From: Kaistia granuli DSM 23481
GTDB taxonomy: Bacteria; Pseudomonadota; Alphaproteobacteria; Rhizobiales; Kaistiaceae
Direction: 5' to 3'
Length of the DNA: 64,000 bases
Assembly (NCBI RefSeq): GCF_000380505.1
Contig: NZ_AQYH01000019.1
Span: 124,001 to 188,000, forward strand
In this document: positions 53,203 to 61,697 of the stretch, piece after piece
Layout of the letters: every line of letters begins with the position of its first letter
Numbering within the stretch: the stretch's first letter is position 1
Made by a program: the position numbers and the translations under genes
The notes under the pieces: generated by a model
The model's input: the letters and a program-made list of their open reading frames with translations, nothing else
Databases searched by the model: none
What the model was told of the DNA's origin: nothing

Positions 53203-53904
53203 TCAGATCAGCTTGAGGCCGCGGAAGCTCGCATGACCTTGCCGGCCGACGATGATGTGGTCGTGCACGGCGATGCCGAGGGGACCGGCGATCTCGACGA
53301 TCGTCTTGGTCATCTCGATGTCGGCGCGCGACGGCGTCGGATCGCCGGACGGGTGGTTGTGCGCCAGCACGATGGCGGTGGCGGAGAGCTCGAGCGCCCG
53401 CTTCACCACCTCGCGCGGATAGACCGGCGTGTGGTCGACGGTGCCGACCTGCTGCACCTCGTCGGCGATCAGCACGTTCTTGCGGTCGAGGAAGAGGATG
53501 CGGAACTGCTCCTTCTCCTCATAGGCCATGGCGGCTCGGCAATAGTCGATCACCGCGCTCCAGGAGCCGAGGAGAGGGCGCTGGCGCACGGCGCCGCGGG
53601 CATATCGCGTCGCGGCGGCGTGCACGAGCTTCAGATGGGTGGCGACCGAGGCGCCGACGCCTGGAACCTCGGTGAGCCGGGCCTCGGGCGCGGCCAGCAC
53701 GTCCGAAAACGTGCCGAAGCGGGCGAGCAACGCCTTGGCGATCGGCTTGGTGTCGCGACGCGGCACCACCTGGAACAGGATCAGTTCCAGCAGTTCGTAG
53801 TCGGCGACGCTGTCTGCGCCCTTGTCGCGGAAGCGCGCCTTCAGCCGCTCCCGATGCCCCAGGAAATGGGGCTCGTCCTGAGGATTGTCGGAAAACCCGC
53901 TCAT
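53203..53904 (-). CDS. radC: RadC-family JAMM protein
   Basis: A 233-residue protein: an N-terminal helix-hairpin-helix ([17 protein letters not shown]) and a C-terminal JAMM metal site ([20 protein letters not shown]), as in RadC/YicR. Historically it was linked to DNA repair; the actual function is unresolved. The start overlaps the map stop by 4 bp, so it is coupled to methionine aminopeptidase. Confidence 0.93.
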   Translation of the reverse strand: MSGFSDNPQDEPHFLGHRERLKARFRDKGADSVADYELLELILFQVVPRRDTKPIAKALLARFGTFSDVLAAPEARLTEVPGVGASVATHLKLVHAAATRYARGAVRQRPLLGSWSAVIDYCRAAMAYEEKEQFRILFLDRKNVLIADEVQQVGTVDHTPVYPREVVKRALELSATAIVLAHNHPSGDPTPSRADIEMTKTIVEIAGPLGIAVHDHIIVGRQGHASFRGLKLI

Positions 53905-54734
53905 GCCCCTGTGGGGTAGGGCGGGCAGCCATAGCCGCGCGGCGACAGGGTGAAGATCTCGCAGCCGGTCTCGGTGACGCCGACCGTGTGCTCGAACTGG
54001 GCCGAAAGCGAGCGGTCGCGGGTGACCGCCGTCCAGCCGTCGCGCAGCACCTTCACATGCGGCCGGCCGAGATTGATCATCGGCTCGATGGTGAAGATCA
54101 TGCCGGGGCGCAGCTCGACGCCTTCGCCGGGATTGCCGTAGTGGAGGATGTTCGGCGTGTCGTGGAAGACCTTGCCGACGCCGTGGCCGCAGAAATCGCG
54201 CACGACGCTGCAGCGCTCAGCTTCTGCATAGGACTGGATCGCGTAGCCGATGTCGCCGGTGGTGGCGCCGGGCTTCACGGCGGCGATGCCGCGCATCAGC
54301 GATTCATAGGTGACCTCGACCAGGCGCACGGCGGCCCGCTTGACGTCGCCGACTAGGTACATCCGGCTCGAATCGCCATACCAGCCGTCGACGATGTAGG
54401 TGACGTCGACATTGACGATGTCGCCGTCCTTGAGCGGCTTGTCGTCGGGAATGCCGTGGCAGACGACGTGATTGATCGAGGTGCAGGTCGACTTGGTGTA
54501 GCCGCGATAGCCCAGCGTCGCCGGCAGCGCGCCATGGGCGGCGCCGAATTCGTAGACGTAGCGGTCGATCTCGTCGGTGGGGACGCCCGGCTTGACGATG
54601 TCGGCGAGCCCGTCGAGGCAGGCCGCCGCCAGCTGGCCGGCGCGGTGCATGGCGGCGAAGGCCTCCTTGCCATAGAGGCGGATCTGCCCCGTGTTCTTCA
54701 GCGGGGTGGCATCGGCATCGATGTAGGTGACCAT
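53901..54734 (-). CDS. map: Methionine aminopeptidase, type I
   Basis: A 277-residue enzyme that removes N-terminal Met. Metal ligands are visible: Asp in [18 protein letters not shown] (two), His in [11 protein letters not shown], Glu in FTIEPMI and Glu in QFEHTVGV. The ATG at 54734 gives a normal length; the frame stays open to 55436 as antisense to the CinA-like gene. No zinc-finger extension is present. Confidence 0.95.
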   Translation of the reverse strand: MVTYIDADATPLKNTGQIRLYGKEAFAAMHRAGQLAAACLDGLADIVKPGVPTDEIDRYVYEFGAAHGALPATLGYRGYTKSTCTSINHVVCHGIPDDKPLKDGDIVNVDVTYIVDGWYGDSSRMYLVGDVKRAAVRLVEVTYESLMRGIAAVKPGATTGDIGYAIQSYAEAERCSVVRDFCGHGVGKVFHDTPNILHYGNPGEGVELRPGMIFTIEPMINLGRPHVKVLRDGWTAVTRDRSLSAQFEHTVGVTETGCEIFTLSPRGYGCPPYPTGA

Positions 54735-54980
54735 CTGGGAACTCCGTGCCCCGTCAGCACACCATTCTGCGGCCCCGGGAACAAGTCTGATATTGAAGGA
54801 TTGCCCTCGATCTGGCGTATCGGGCGGCGAGTTACAAGAGTTTTCGCATCGCGGAGCCTCGCTTGCGCGCTTCGGCCGCCCCGCCAGCGAGGCCCCACCG
54901 AAGCCGGAACCGATCGCCGGGCTCCCTTGAGCGACCGGCGCGGGAGCGCTACACCCATCGAAGACCGATGGAGTTTGTGA

Positions 54981-55739
54981 ATGGCTGAGCCTATCCCCGA
55001 AGCCGTGCCTGTCGTCACCGCCGCGATCCTCGTCATTGGCGACGAGATCCTGTCGGGACGGACCAAGGACAAGAACATCGGCTACATCGCCGAATACTGC
55101 ACCAATATCGGAGTCGACATCCGCGAGGTCCGCATCGTGCCGGATGTCGAGGAAGAGATCGTCGCGGCGGTCAACGCGCTGCGCGTTCGCTACGACCACG
55201 TCTTCTCGACCGGTGGCATTGGCCCGACGCATGACGACATCACGGCGGATTCGATGGCCAAGGCCTTCGGCGTACCGATCGACCATGATCCTCGCGCCGT
55301 CGCCATCCTGACCGAGCACTACGCCGCCGGCCAGTTGAACGAGGCGCGCCTGCGCATGGCCCGCATTCCGGCCGGCGCCGATCTGATCCTCAACAAGGTC
55401 TCGAAGGCGCCGGGCTTCACGCTTGGCAATGTGCATGTCATGGCCGGCGTGCCGTCGATCATGCAGGCGATGTTCGACGAAGTCGCCGCCAAGATCCCGA
55501 CCGGGACGAAGATGCTGTCACGTACCGTGCCGGTCGGCATGGGCGAGGGCCGTATCGCTAGCAAGCTCGGCGCGATCCAGGCCGATTATCCGGATGTCTC
55601 GATCGGCAGCTATCCGAAGATGCTGGACGGCGCTTTCGCCACCGACATCGTGCTGCGGGCGCGCGACGCCGCCCGCCTGGACCTCGCCGCCCAGGCGGTG
55701 GAGCAGATGGTCGCAGCCATGATGCAGGCGAATAGCTGA
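54981..55739 (+). CDS. CinA-like / molybdopterin-binding domain protein
   Basis: A 252-residue MoCF-fold protein corresponding to the N-terminal domain of CinA. It has AAILVIGDEILSGRTKDKN and FSTGGIGPTHDDITADSMA, which bind the nucleotide pyrophosphate or molybdopterin. The C-terminal PncC deamidase domain of full CinA is absent, as often in this class, which may work as ADP-ribose or FAD pyrophosphatase. It lies 93 bp before gpt in the same direction. Confidence 0.9.
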   Translation: MAEPIPEAVPVVTAAILVIGDEILSGRTKDKNIGYIAEYCTNIGVDIREVRIVPDVEEEIVAAVNALRVRYDHVFSTGGIGPTHDDITADSMAKAFGVPIDHDPRAVAILTEHYAAGQLNEARLRMARIPAGADLILNKVSKAPGFTLGNVHVMAGVPSIMQAMFDEVAAKIPTGTKMLSRTVPVGMGEGRIASKLGAIQADYPDVSIGSYPKMLDGAFATDIVLRARDAARLDLAAQAVEQMVAAMMQANS

Positions 55740-55832
55740 TATGTCCGGATATCTGTGGATCGCGAGGATGATCCGATTGCATGGCGGAGAGCCTCGTCAC
55801 AAGGGTTCCGCTTCTTTCACGCGCAGGAGACA

Positions 55833-56333
55833 ATGATGGTCGATGCTCGCAGCGACAAGGCGTTTCCCGTATCCTGGGACCAGTTTCACCGGGATGCTCG
55901 GGCGCTGACCTGGCGCCTCTCCGGCGATCAGAAGTGGCAGGCGATCGTCTGCGTGACGCGCGGCGGGCTGGTGCCGGCGGCGATCGTGGCGCGCGAACTC
56001 GGCATCCGCATGATCGAGACGATCTGCATCGCTTCCTATCATGACTACAAGGAGCAGGGCTCGCTCAAGGTTCTGAAGCCGGTCAGCCAGGAGATCATCG
56101 ATCTCGGCGGTGGCGACGGTGCCGGCGTGCTCGTCATCGACGATCTGGTCGACACCGGCCGGACGGCGCGACTGGTGCGCGAGATGTTGCCGAAGGCGCA
56201 TTACGCGACGCTCTATTCCAAGCCGATGGGCCGCCCCGTCGTCGACACTTTCATCACCGAAGTGTCACAGGATACGTGGATCTATTTTCCCTGGGACATG
56301 GGTCTCGCCTTTCAACCGCCGATCGTCGGCTAG
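55833..56333 (+). CDS. gpt: Xanthine phosphoribosyltransferase
   Basis: A 166-residue purine salvage enzyme with the PRPP motif [17 protein letters not shown] and the N-terminal [18 protein letters not shown]. It transfers phosphoribose to xanthine or guanine. The ATG at 55833 has AGGAGACA directly upstream; an earlier in-frame codon at 55755 is not supported. A small acidic protein gene follows after 12 bp. Confidence 0.92.
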   Translation: MMVDARSDKAFPVSWDQFHRDARALTWRLSGDQKWQAIVCVTRGGLVPAAIVARELGIRMIETICIASYHDYKEQGSLKVLKPVSQEIIDLGGGDGAGVLVIDDLVDTGRTARLVREMLPKAHYATLYSKPMGRPVVDTFITEVSQDTWIYFPWDMGLAFQPPIVG

Positions 56334-56345
56334 GAGACAACCAAG

Positions 56346-56690
56346 ATGACCGAACCGAACGAACCCGCCGACGACGAAGACTTCGAAGCCTTTGCCGAAG
56401 AATATGAGGAGCATCGCGATGCCCTCTACGACCTGATCTCGGACTATGCCGACGACAAGCAGCTCGACGACGGCCTGCTCGCCGCCATGGTGCTCGACCT
56501 CGCCGTCTCGCTGCGCATGATCGCCTATGCGAACAGCGTCGAGAAGCCGTCGGTCAGCGGCCTCAAGATGGAACTCGACCGCTTCAACAAGGATGCGGAA
56601 GAGCATGCCCGTTCTGCCAAGCAGGACGCCGAGGAGTTCATCGCCGAGGTCAAGGCCCAGCGCGAAGAAGGCGGCGAGCCGAACGCCTGA
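56346..56690 (+). CDS. Small acidic conserved hypothetical protein
   Basis: A 114-residue, strongly acidic protein with a helical pattern (FEAFAEEYEEHRDALYDLI) and a C-terminal coiled-coil-like tail (FNKDAEEHARSAKQDAEEF). No family name is recalled; similar acidic proteins next to gpt occur in Rhizobiales. It begins 12 bp after gpt and is the last gene before a strong terminator. Confidence 0.75.
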   Translation: MTEPNEPADDEDFEAFAEEYEEHRDALYDLISDYADDKQLDDGLLAAMVLDLAVSLRMIAYANSVEKPSVSGLKMELDRFNKDAEEHARSAKQDAEEFIAEVKAQREEGGEPNA

Positions 56691-56716
56691 TCGCGTCGCA
56701 TCGCTTGCAGTTCTGG

Positions 56717-56750
56717 AAACGGCGGCGCCATCGCATGGCGCCGCCGTTTT
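56717..56750. terminator. Bidirectional rho-independent terminator
   Basis: A perfect 14-bp stem (56717-56730 with 56736-56749) with a TCGCA loop, T-run at one side and A-run at the other. It ends the cinA-like/gpt transcript and the convergent EamA gene. Confidence 0.95.
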
Positions 56751-56761
56751 CACATCCGGCC

Positions 56762-57673
56762 CTAGCCGCGCGTTACCATGGCGATACCGATCGCGATCGG
56801 CACGATGCCGAGAAGGTCGAGAAGGCTGACCGGCTCGCGGAACACCAGCCAGCCGAAGAGAAGGCCAAGCGGCGGCATCAGGAAATGCAGCGCCGTCGCC
56901 TCGGTCGCCGTCTTCTTCTGCAGGAGCCGGAACCAGAGCAGATAGGCGCCGATCGAGACGGGAATGACCAGATAGAGCCAGCCGCCGACCAGCGACGGCG
57001 TCAGGCTGACATCGCCGAGGCTCTCGGTTGCCAGCGCCACCGGCGCGAGCATCAGTCCCGCGCCCAGCGACTGGATCGCCGTGCCGGTCCAGAGATCGCC
57101 CTCGGGCTTCAGCTTCTTGAACAGAACCGTGCCGGCGACCAGCGACAGCAGGCCGGCCAGCACCAGCAGCGTGCCGTGCCAGTCTTCCGTGCCGGCTGCG
57201 AGCCGTGACCGGAGGACGATGGCGACGCCCGCCATGCCGAGCAGCAATCCGCCGAGCTTCTGCGGCGTCATCTTTTCGCCGAGCAAGGGCGCGGCGAGCA
57301 GTGCGGTCAACAGCGGATTGGAACTGATCAGCACCGCGGTGAAGGCCGAGGACACCGTCTGCATGCCGGAGAAGCTCAGGCCCAGATAGAGCGCGCTGTT
57401 GAGGCCGCCGAGCAGGATGAGCTTGGCCAGCGTGGCGCCGTCGGGGCGTCGGAAACGGCCGGCCGTGACCGCGAGACCCAGCAGCAGCCCGCCGGCGACG
57501 ATGAAGCGGCTCGAAAGCAGCAGCAGTGGCGGACAATAGGGCAGGGCGAACTTCGCCGCCGCGAAAGCCGAACTCCAGATCAGGCAGAACAGCGCGATCA
57601 GCACCAGATCGCCGGCAGAGGATCCGCGCAGGGTGGTTGTCGTCATCGTCCGGTCTGTCATCGCGGCCATCAT
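56762..57673 (-). CDS. EamA/RhaT-family metabolite exporter
   Basis: A 303-residue drug/metabolite transporter of ten helices in two EamA repeats. Examples are LVLIALFCLIWSSAFAAAKF, SFSGMQTVSSAFTAVLISSN and LHFLMPPLGLLFGWLVFREP. It exports amino acids or other small metabolites. Several start codons are possible (57673, 57661, 57646); the first is used. A UUCG hairpin sits right before it. The gene is divergent from a LysR regulator, its likely controller. Confidence 0.88.
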   Translation of the reverse strand: MMAAMTDRTMTTTTLRGSSAGDLVLIALFCLIWSSAFAAAKFALPYCPPLLLLSSRFIVAGGLLLGLAVTAGRFRRPDGATLAKLILLGGLNSALYLGLSFSGMQTVSSAFTAVLISSNPLLTALLAAPLLGEKMTPQKLGGLLLGMAGVAIVLRSRLAAGTEDWHGTLLVLAGLLSLVAGTVLFKKLKPEGDLWTGTAIQSLGAGLMLAPVALATESLGDVSLTPSLVGGWLYLVIPVSIGAYLLWFRLLQKKTATEATALHFLMPPLGLLFGWLVFREPVSLLDLLGIVPIAIGIAMVTRG

Positions 57674-57677
57674 GGGC

Positions 57678-57695
57678 AAGGGGCTTCGGCCCCTT
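57678..57695. other. UUCG-tetraloop hairpin at the start of the EamA gene
   Basis: AAGGGGC-TTCG-GCCCCTT, a very stable seven-pair hairpin 5 bp upstream of the proposed ATG. It could block the ribosome site of the EamA transcript or be a processing signal. Confidence 0.55.
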
Positions 57696-57741
57696 CCATA
57701 AGCACTGCTTCGGCCATTTGGAAATTCGATATTCGGATGCT

Positions 57742-57764
57742 ATGGATTTGAAAATACGATCCAT
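57742..57764. promoter_or_regulatory. LysR-type operator
   Basis: ATGGAT and ATCCAT separated by 11 bases, the classic T-N11-A arrangement, 11 bp before the LysR-gene ATG and between the two divergent genes. It probably mediates autorepression and activation of the transporter. Confidence 0.7.
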
Positions 57765-57775
57765 GGGGGCGCGCC

Positions 57776-58639
57776 ATGTTCGACCTCGATCTTCTCAAGA
57801 CCTTCGTCTCCGTGGTTGACGCCGGCGGCTTCACCCGGGCCGGCGAACGGGTGCACCGGACGCAGTCGACGGTCAGCCAGCAGATGCGCAAGCTGGAGGA
57901 CATGGCAGGCACGCCGCTGCTCGTCCGCGAGGGCAGGGGCGTCGCGATGACGGCGGAGGGAGAACGGCTGCTCGGCTATGCGCGCCGCATCCTGGCCCTG
58001 TCGAAGGAAGCGCGCGGCGCCGTCGGCGCGACGGCGGCGGCCGAGCAGGTCCGGCTCGGGCTGACGGAGGATTTCGCCATCGTCGAACTGACGCGACTGG
58101 TATCGCATTTCTCGAAATTGCGGCCCGAATGTCGGCTTGATGTCCGCTGCGACCTGTCGGTGGCGCTGGAGGCCGGGCTGGAACGCGGCGATCTCGACAT
58201 CGTGCTGATGAAGCGGGATGCCGGCGGTCCCCCCGCCGAAGGCGTCTGGCCGGAGCAGCTAGTATGGGTCGGAGCGGCCGATCGCGATTGGCGCCGCGCC
58301 GACCCGGTGCCTCTCATCGCCTTCCCGCAGGGCTGTCGCTATCGCAATCGCGCCGTCCATGCGCTGGAGACGTCCGGCCGGCGCTGGCGGATCGCCTATG
58401 AGAGTGCCAGCCTGATCGGCATCGAGGCGGCGATCGCGGGCGGGCTGGGCGTCGCGCTTATCGAGGCAAGGGCGTGCAAGCCCGGCTATGCCGTGCTTTC
58501 GGCCGGCGATGGATTTCCGTCCGTCCCGCCGACCGAACTGGTGCTGCGGGTTGCGCCGGATGCGCGGGCTCCCGTGCGGCAACTCGCAGAGCTGGTGATC
58601 CAGTTCTGCGAGCATGAGGGTATGGCGCGCGCCGCCTGA
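57776..58639 (+). CDS. LysR-family transcriptional regulator
   Basis: A 287-residue regulator with the N-terminal helix-turn-helix (FDLDLLKTFVSVVDAGGFTR, AGERVHRTQSTVSQQMRKLE) and a co-inducer domain (VRLGLTEDFAIVELTRLV, AIAGGLGVALIEARACKPGY). It is divergent from the EamA exporter gene, so it likely activates export in response to the exported metabolite. Confidence 0.93.
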   Translation: MFDLDLLKTFVSVVDAGGFTRAGERVHRTQSTVSQQMRKLEDMAGTPLLVREGRGVAMTAEGERLLGYARRILALSKEARGAVGATAAAEQVRLGLTEDFAIVELTRLVSHFSKLRPECRLDVRCDLSVALEAGLERGDLDIVLMKRDAGGPPAEGVWPEQLVWVGAADRDWRRADPVPLIAFPQGCRYRNRAVHALETSGRRWRIAYESASLIGIEAAIAGGLGVALIEARACKPGYAVLSAGDGFPSVPPTELVLRVAPDARAPVRQLAELVIQFCEHEGMARAA

Positions 58640-58647
58640 GCGCGGCG

Positions 58648-59316
58648 TCAGGCCTGCATGGTCAGGCCGATCGGCCGCCCCTCGGCGTCGAGCGCGTTGA
58701 ATTCGCCGGCCGGCTCCTCCCGCCATCTGGCGATCGCGCCGGCGCGGACATGCAGATGCATGTCGGGCTGCATGGCGTTCAGGAAGCCGTGGCTGTGCGA
58801 GACACTGGTCAACGTGCCGGTCCAGCGATGCCGGGCGCCGGGCCGCACCGCCTGCAGCGTCACCGGCTTGCCGGCAGCTTCCGCCGCCTTCAGCGGACCG
58901 TCGGCTGCCTCGTCGCCCGGGCCGGGCCGTGCGGCGGGCGGCGCCGCCTCGATCGGCGTGCGTTCGAGGCCGGCGAGCGCGGCGTCGAAACGCTCCAGCC
59001 CGTCCAGCACGGTCAGCTTGGCGATCGTGTTGCCTTCGGCGTCGAGCAGTTCGAGGAACGGCATGACGCTCGCCATCACCATCTGGTCGGTGACGATGCC
59101 GGCGATTGCTGCCAGCTTGAACCGCGTTTCGCGCGCGGGAGCCTTAAGCACCGCGAAGCCATCCTCGAGCGAGACGGTATCGATCGCGCCGAGGCCTTCC
59201 AGCAGCGCGCCGCCGGCCCGGATGCCGAGGATGAGATTGCCGAGGGCCGGAACGCGGCTGAGGACGGCGAATGGTTCATGCGCCAGGAGCTGGCGGTGGG
59301 AAACGGGATCGGTCAT
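58648..59316 (-). CDS. HemS/ChuX-fold haem utilisation-type protein
   Basis: A 222-residue protein. FLELLDAEGNTIAKLTVLD and PDMHLHVRAGAIARWR match both halves of the HemS/ChuX/HutX fold: the strand pair with 'ffDxxGxxixKiyl' and the 'lHlRxxxIxxxW' strand. HemS family members bind or degrade haem and normally have two repeats; this protein is about the length of one. ChuX-type half proteins dimerise. A weak signal-less start ATG at 59316 is used. No haem transporter lies nearby, so function is tentative. Confidence 0.6.
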   Translation of the reverse strand: MTDPVSHRQLLAHEPFAVLSRVPALGNLILGIRAGGALLEGLGAIDTVSLEDGFAVLKAPARETRFKLAAIAGIVTDQMVMASVMPFLELLDAEGNTIAKLTVLDGLERFDAALAGLERTPIEAAPPAARPGPGDEAADGPLKAAEAAGKPVTLQAVRPGARHRWTGTLTSVSHSHGFLNAMQPDMHLHVRAGAIARWREEPAGEFNALDAEGRPIGLTMQA

Positions 59317-59578
59317 GGGAGAACCCTTTTTGGCTCGTCGTGCAAGGTGTTGGGCGAGCCGTCGTGGTGCCACGTTTCCCCCATGCCGGATGTAGCAGCC
59401 GTGCCGTGGATTTGAAGGGGCAATTTCCGCGCAGGCGATGAGGAGATCCGCGACCTGGCATCGCGCGGCCATCCATGCCGTTGCGGAGGTTGCGATGTGC
59501 GACCACCAAGGCTTAGCTGGCGGGGTCGTCGCCAGCGCCTTGCGCGCCAATGCAACCTGCCAGGAGGGTTCCGCCCGG

Positions 59579-60580
59579 ATGCGCAATCTGATTACCGATG
59601 TCGCCGGCCTCCGGGTCGGCCATGCCACCGAGCTGGCGCTCGCTTCCGGCGTCACGACGGTCCTTTTCGACGAGCCCACGGTTGCCTCGGTGGATGTGCG
59701 CGGCGGCGGGCCCGGCACGCGGGAGACCGATCTGCTGGCGCCGGACGAGACGGTCGGCGCGGTGCACGCTCTCGTCCTGTCCGGTGGCTCCGCCTTCGGA
59801 CTGGACGCGGGGGGCGGGGTCATGGCGGCGCTCGCCGAGCGCGGCATGGGCTTCGAGGTCGGCGCGGCACGCGTCCCGATCGTGCCGGGTGCCGTCCTCT
59901 TCGACCTGACGAATGGTGGCGACAAGGATTGGGGGCGCTTCTCGCCCTATCGCGACCTTGGCTACGCCGCCGCGCTCGCCGCGACGCGCGATTTCCAGCT
60001 CGGCAGCGTTGGCGCCGGCACAGGCGCGACGACGGTCAATCTCAAGGGCGGGCTCGGCTCTGCCTCCATGGTTGCTGCAACCGGTCATACCGTCGGGGCG
60101 CTGGTCGCGGTCAATGCCTGTGGCGCGGTCAATTTCGGCGACGGGCCGCATTTCTGGGCGGCTCCGTTCGAACAGGCCGCCGAATTCGGCGGTCTTGGCC
60201 TGCCGTCGCCGCTGCCGCCGCTGCCGGATCGCCCGCCGCTGAAGGGGCTTCCGCCTGGCGCCAACACGACCCTTGCCGTCATCGCCACGGATGCCGTGCT
60301 GACCAAGGCGCAGTGCAAGCGGCTGGCAGTGATGGCGCATGACGGCTACGCCCACGCCATCTGGCCGGTGCATACGCCGCTCGATGGGGACACGATCTTC
60401 TCCGCGGCGACGGGCCGCCTGCCGCTGGCCGATCCGGTGTTCGATCTCGCCCTGATCGGTGACGCCGTCGTGCGCGCTCTTGCTCGAGCCTGCGCCAGGG
60501 CCGTCTTCGAAGCCACCGCCCTGCCGCAGCCCGGCAGCCTGCCGGCCTGGCGCGATGTGTGGGGGGATAGGGTGTCCTGA
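59579..60580 (+). CDS. P1-family peptidase (DmpA/BapA type)
   Basis: A 333-residue self-processing N-terminal nucleophile hydrolase. LSGGSAFGLDAGGGVMAAL, GAGTGATTVNLKGGLGSAS and the conserved ANTTLAVIATDA are typical; cleavage before the Thr in Asn-Thr-Thr would free the nucleophile. It acts as L-aminopeptidase, D-esterase or beta-peptidyl aminopeptidase. The ATG at 59579 has GGAGGG upstream and starts with MRNLITDVAGLRVGHAT as in homologues. The frame is open upstream to 59438 with no domain. Confidence 0.92.
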   Translation: MRNLITDVAGLRVGHATELALASGVTTVLFDEPTVASVDVRGGGPGTRETDLLAPDETVGAVHALVLSGGSAFGLDAGGGVMAALAERGMGFEVGAARVPIVPGAVLFDLTNGGDKDWGRFSPYRDLGYAAALAATRDFQLGSVGAGTGATTVNLKGGLGSASMVAATGHTVGALVAVNACGAVNFGDGPHFWAAPFEQAAEFGGLGLPSPLPPLPDRPPLKGLPPGANTTLAVIATDAVLTKAQCKRLAVMAHDGYAHAIWPVHTPLDGDTIFSAATGRLPLADPVFDLALIGDAVVRALARACARAVFEATALPQPGSLPAWRDVWGDRVS

Positions 60581-60681
60581 GGCGCTGGGGCGGGCGCTTT
60601 GGCAGCTGATGTGCACAACCGGATTGCGAGTTGTGTAATTTGGCTATCCAACCCGCGCCAGAGATGGCAGAAGTCCGCCGC

Positions 60682-60767
60682 TGCGGGCGTGGCGAAACTG
60701 GTAGACGCAAGGGACTTAAAATCCCTCGGCCTCGGTCATGCGGGTTCGATCCCCGCCGCCCGCACCA
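60682..60767 (+). tRNA. tRNA-Leu (anticodon TAA), with CCA encoded
   Basis: Acceptor GCGGGCG/CGCCCGC, discriminator A and CCA, a D-loop AACTGGTAGACGC, anticodon stem GGGA/TCCC around CTTAAAA (anticodon TAA), a long class II variable arm and T-arm GGGTTCGATCCCC. No adjacent integrase or repeat, so it is unoccupied. Confidence 0.97.
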
Positions 60768-60794
60768 CTTCCCGAAAAGACGATCGGCCCCCTG

Positions 60795-61424
60795 CTAGAG
60801 GTCGATCTCGTCTGCCGGGCGCGTGGCGCGGATCTCGGCGACGGCGCGTAGCAGGATTTCGGCGACGCGGTGCTGCTCGATCGAGGGGCTGCCGACGCGA
60901 GCGGCGATTTCCACCTTCAGGGCGCGGCGGGCGTCGTTCAGTTCCGGCACGACGCCCGGAATGTCGCGGTCCGGCCGGTCGTCGCGACGGGCAGATTCGC
61001 CGCGGTCGAACCATTCCCGCGTCTGGGCGATCCGCCTGCCGATCTTGTCGAGATGGTCGAGGATCGTGTCCGTGGCGGCGCGCTGGTCGGCGAGGTCTCG
61101 CCGGCCGGCCGGCGAGATGGTGTAGACGCGCTTGTTGCCCTGGGTCGCGACGCTGGCGTGACCGGCCGCCTCGATGACGTTCAGCGTCGGATAGATGACG
61201 CCTGGGCTCGGGCTGTAGCTGTTCGAGGTCAGTTCCTCGATTGCCTTGATGATGTCGTAGCCGTGACGCGGTGCCTGCTCGAGGAAAGACAGCACGACGA
61301 GCCGCAGATCGCCATCGGCCACCATCCGGCCGACCCGCAGGCTGTCACCGCCCCGGCCGCGCGACGGGCGACCGGCGAGGCGGGATCCGGCCGGGAGGTC
61401 GACGCCTATTGAGGTCTGGCCCAT
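60795..61424 (-). CDS. PadR-family transcriptional regulator
   Basis: A 209-residue regulator. The winged-helix domain (about 35-115) shows LRLVVLSFLEQAPRHGYDII, YSPSPGVIYPTLNVIEAAG and GNKRVYTISPAGRRDLAD. The C-terminal part is helical for dimerisation. The start at 61424 has GGAGG upstream; 33 residues precede the domain, more than usual, and a later start is possible. A palindrome lies at 61481. The adjacent divergent gene is an acyl-activating enzyme, a possible target. Confidence 0.92.
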   Translation of the reverse strand: MGQTSIGVDLPAGSRLAGRPSRGRGGDSLRVGRMVADGDLRLVVLSFLEQAPRHGYDIIKAIEELTSNSYSPSPGVIYPTLNVIEAAGHASVATQGNKRVYTISPAGRRDLADQRAATDTILDHLDKIGRRIAQTREWFDRGESARRDDRPDRDIPGVVPELNDARRALKVEIAARVGSPSIEQHRVAEILLRAVAEIRATRPADEIDL

Positions 61425-61480
61425 CCGGCCTCCGATCGATGCAAGGTTTCGTATCGCTAGGAGCGGCCGGTCGCAACGTC

Positions 61481-61492
61481 AAGATATATCTT
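61481..61492. promoter_or_regulatory. Palindromic operator upstream of padR-type gene
   Basis: AAGATATATCTT, a perfect 12-bp palindrome, lies 57 bp before the PadR start and about 205 bp before the divergent ligase gene. PadR proteins bind AT-rich palindromes next to their own genes. Confidence 0.65.
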
Positions 61493-61697
61493 ACGACATG
61501 TCTTGCGCGCTTATGGCGATGGATCGGTCCGGGACCGGGAGGCGGGGAGCGAGGTCAGGCTTTTCCAACGCGGAAAGTGCGTGCGGGCCCCGTCTCGCCG
61601 TTGCCCGCTCGCATGTGTGGCGGACGTCATTGTATGATGATGTGCCGTGCCCATGTTGTTCGGCGGGTCCGACCTTGCAGAGAGCGACGCAACGCCG

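Noticed and set aside
60682-60767. tRNA-Leu as a second island site
   Set aside because: No integrase or repeated 3' end occurs nearby; the flanks are core-like genes.
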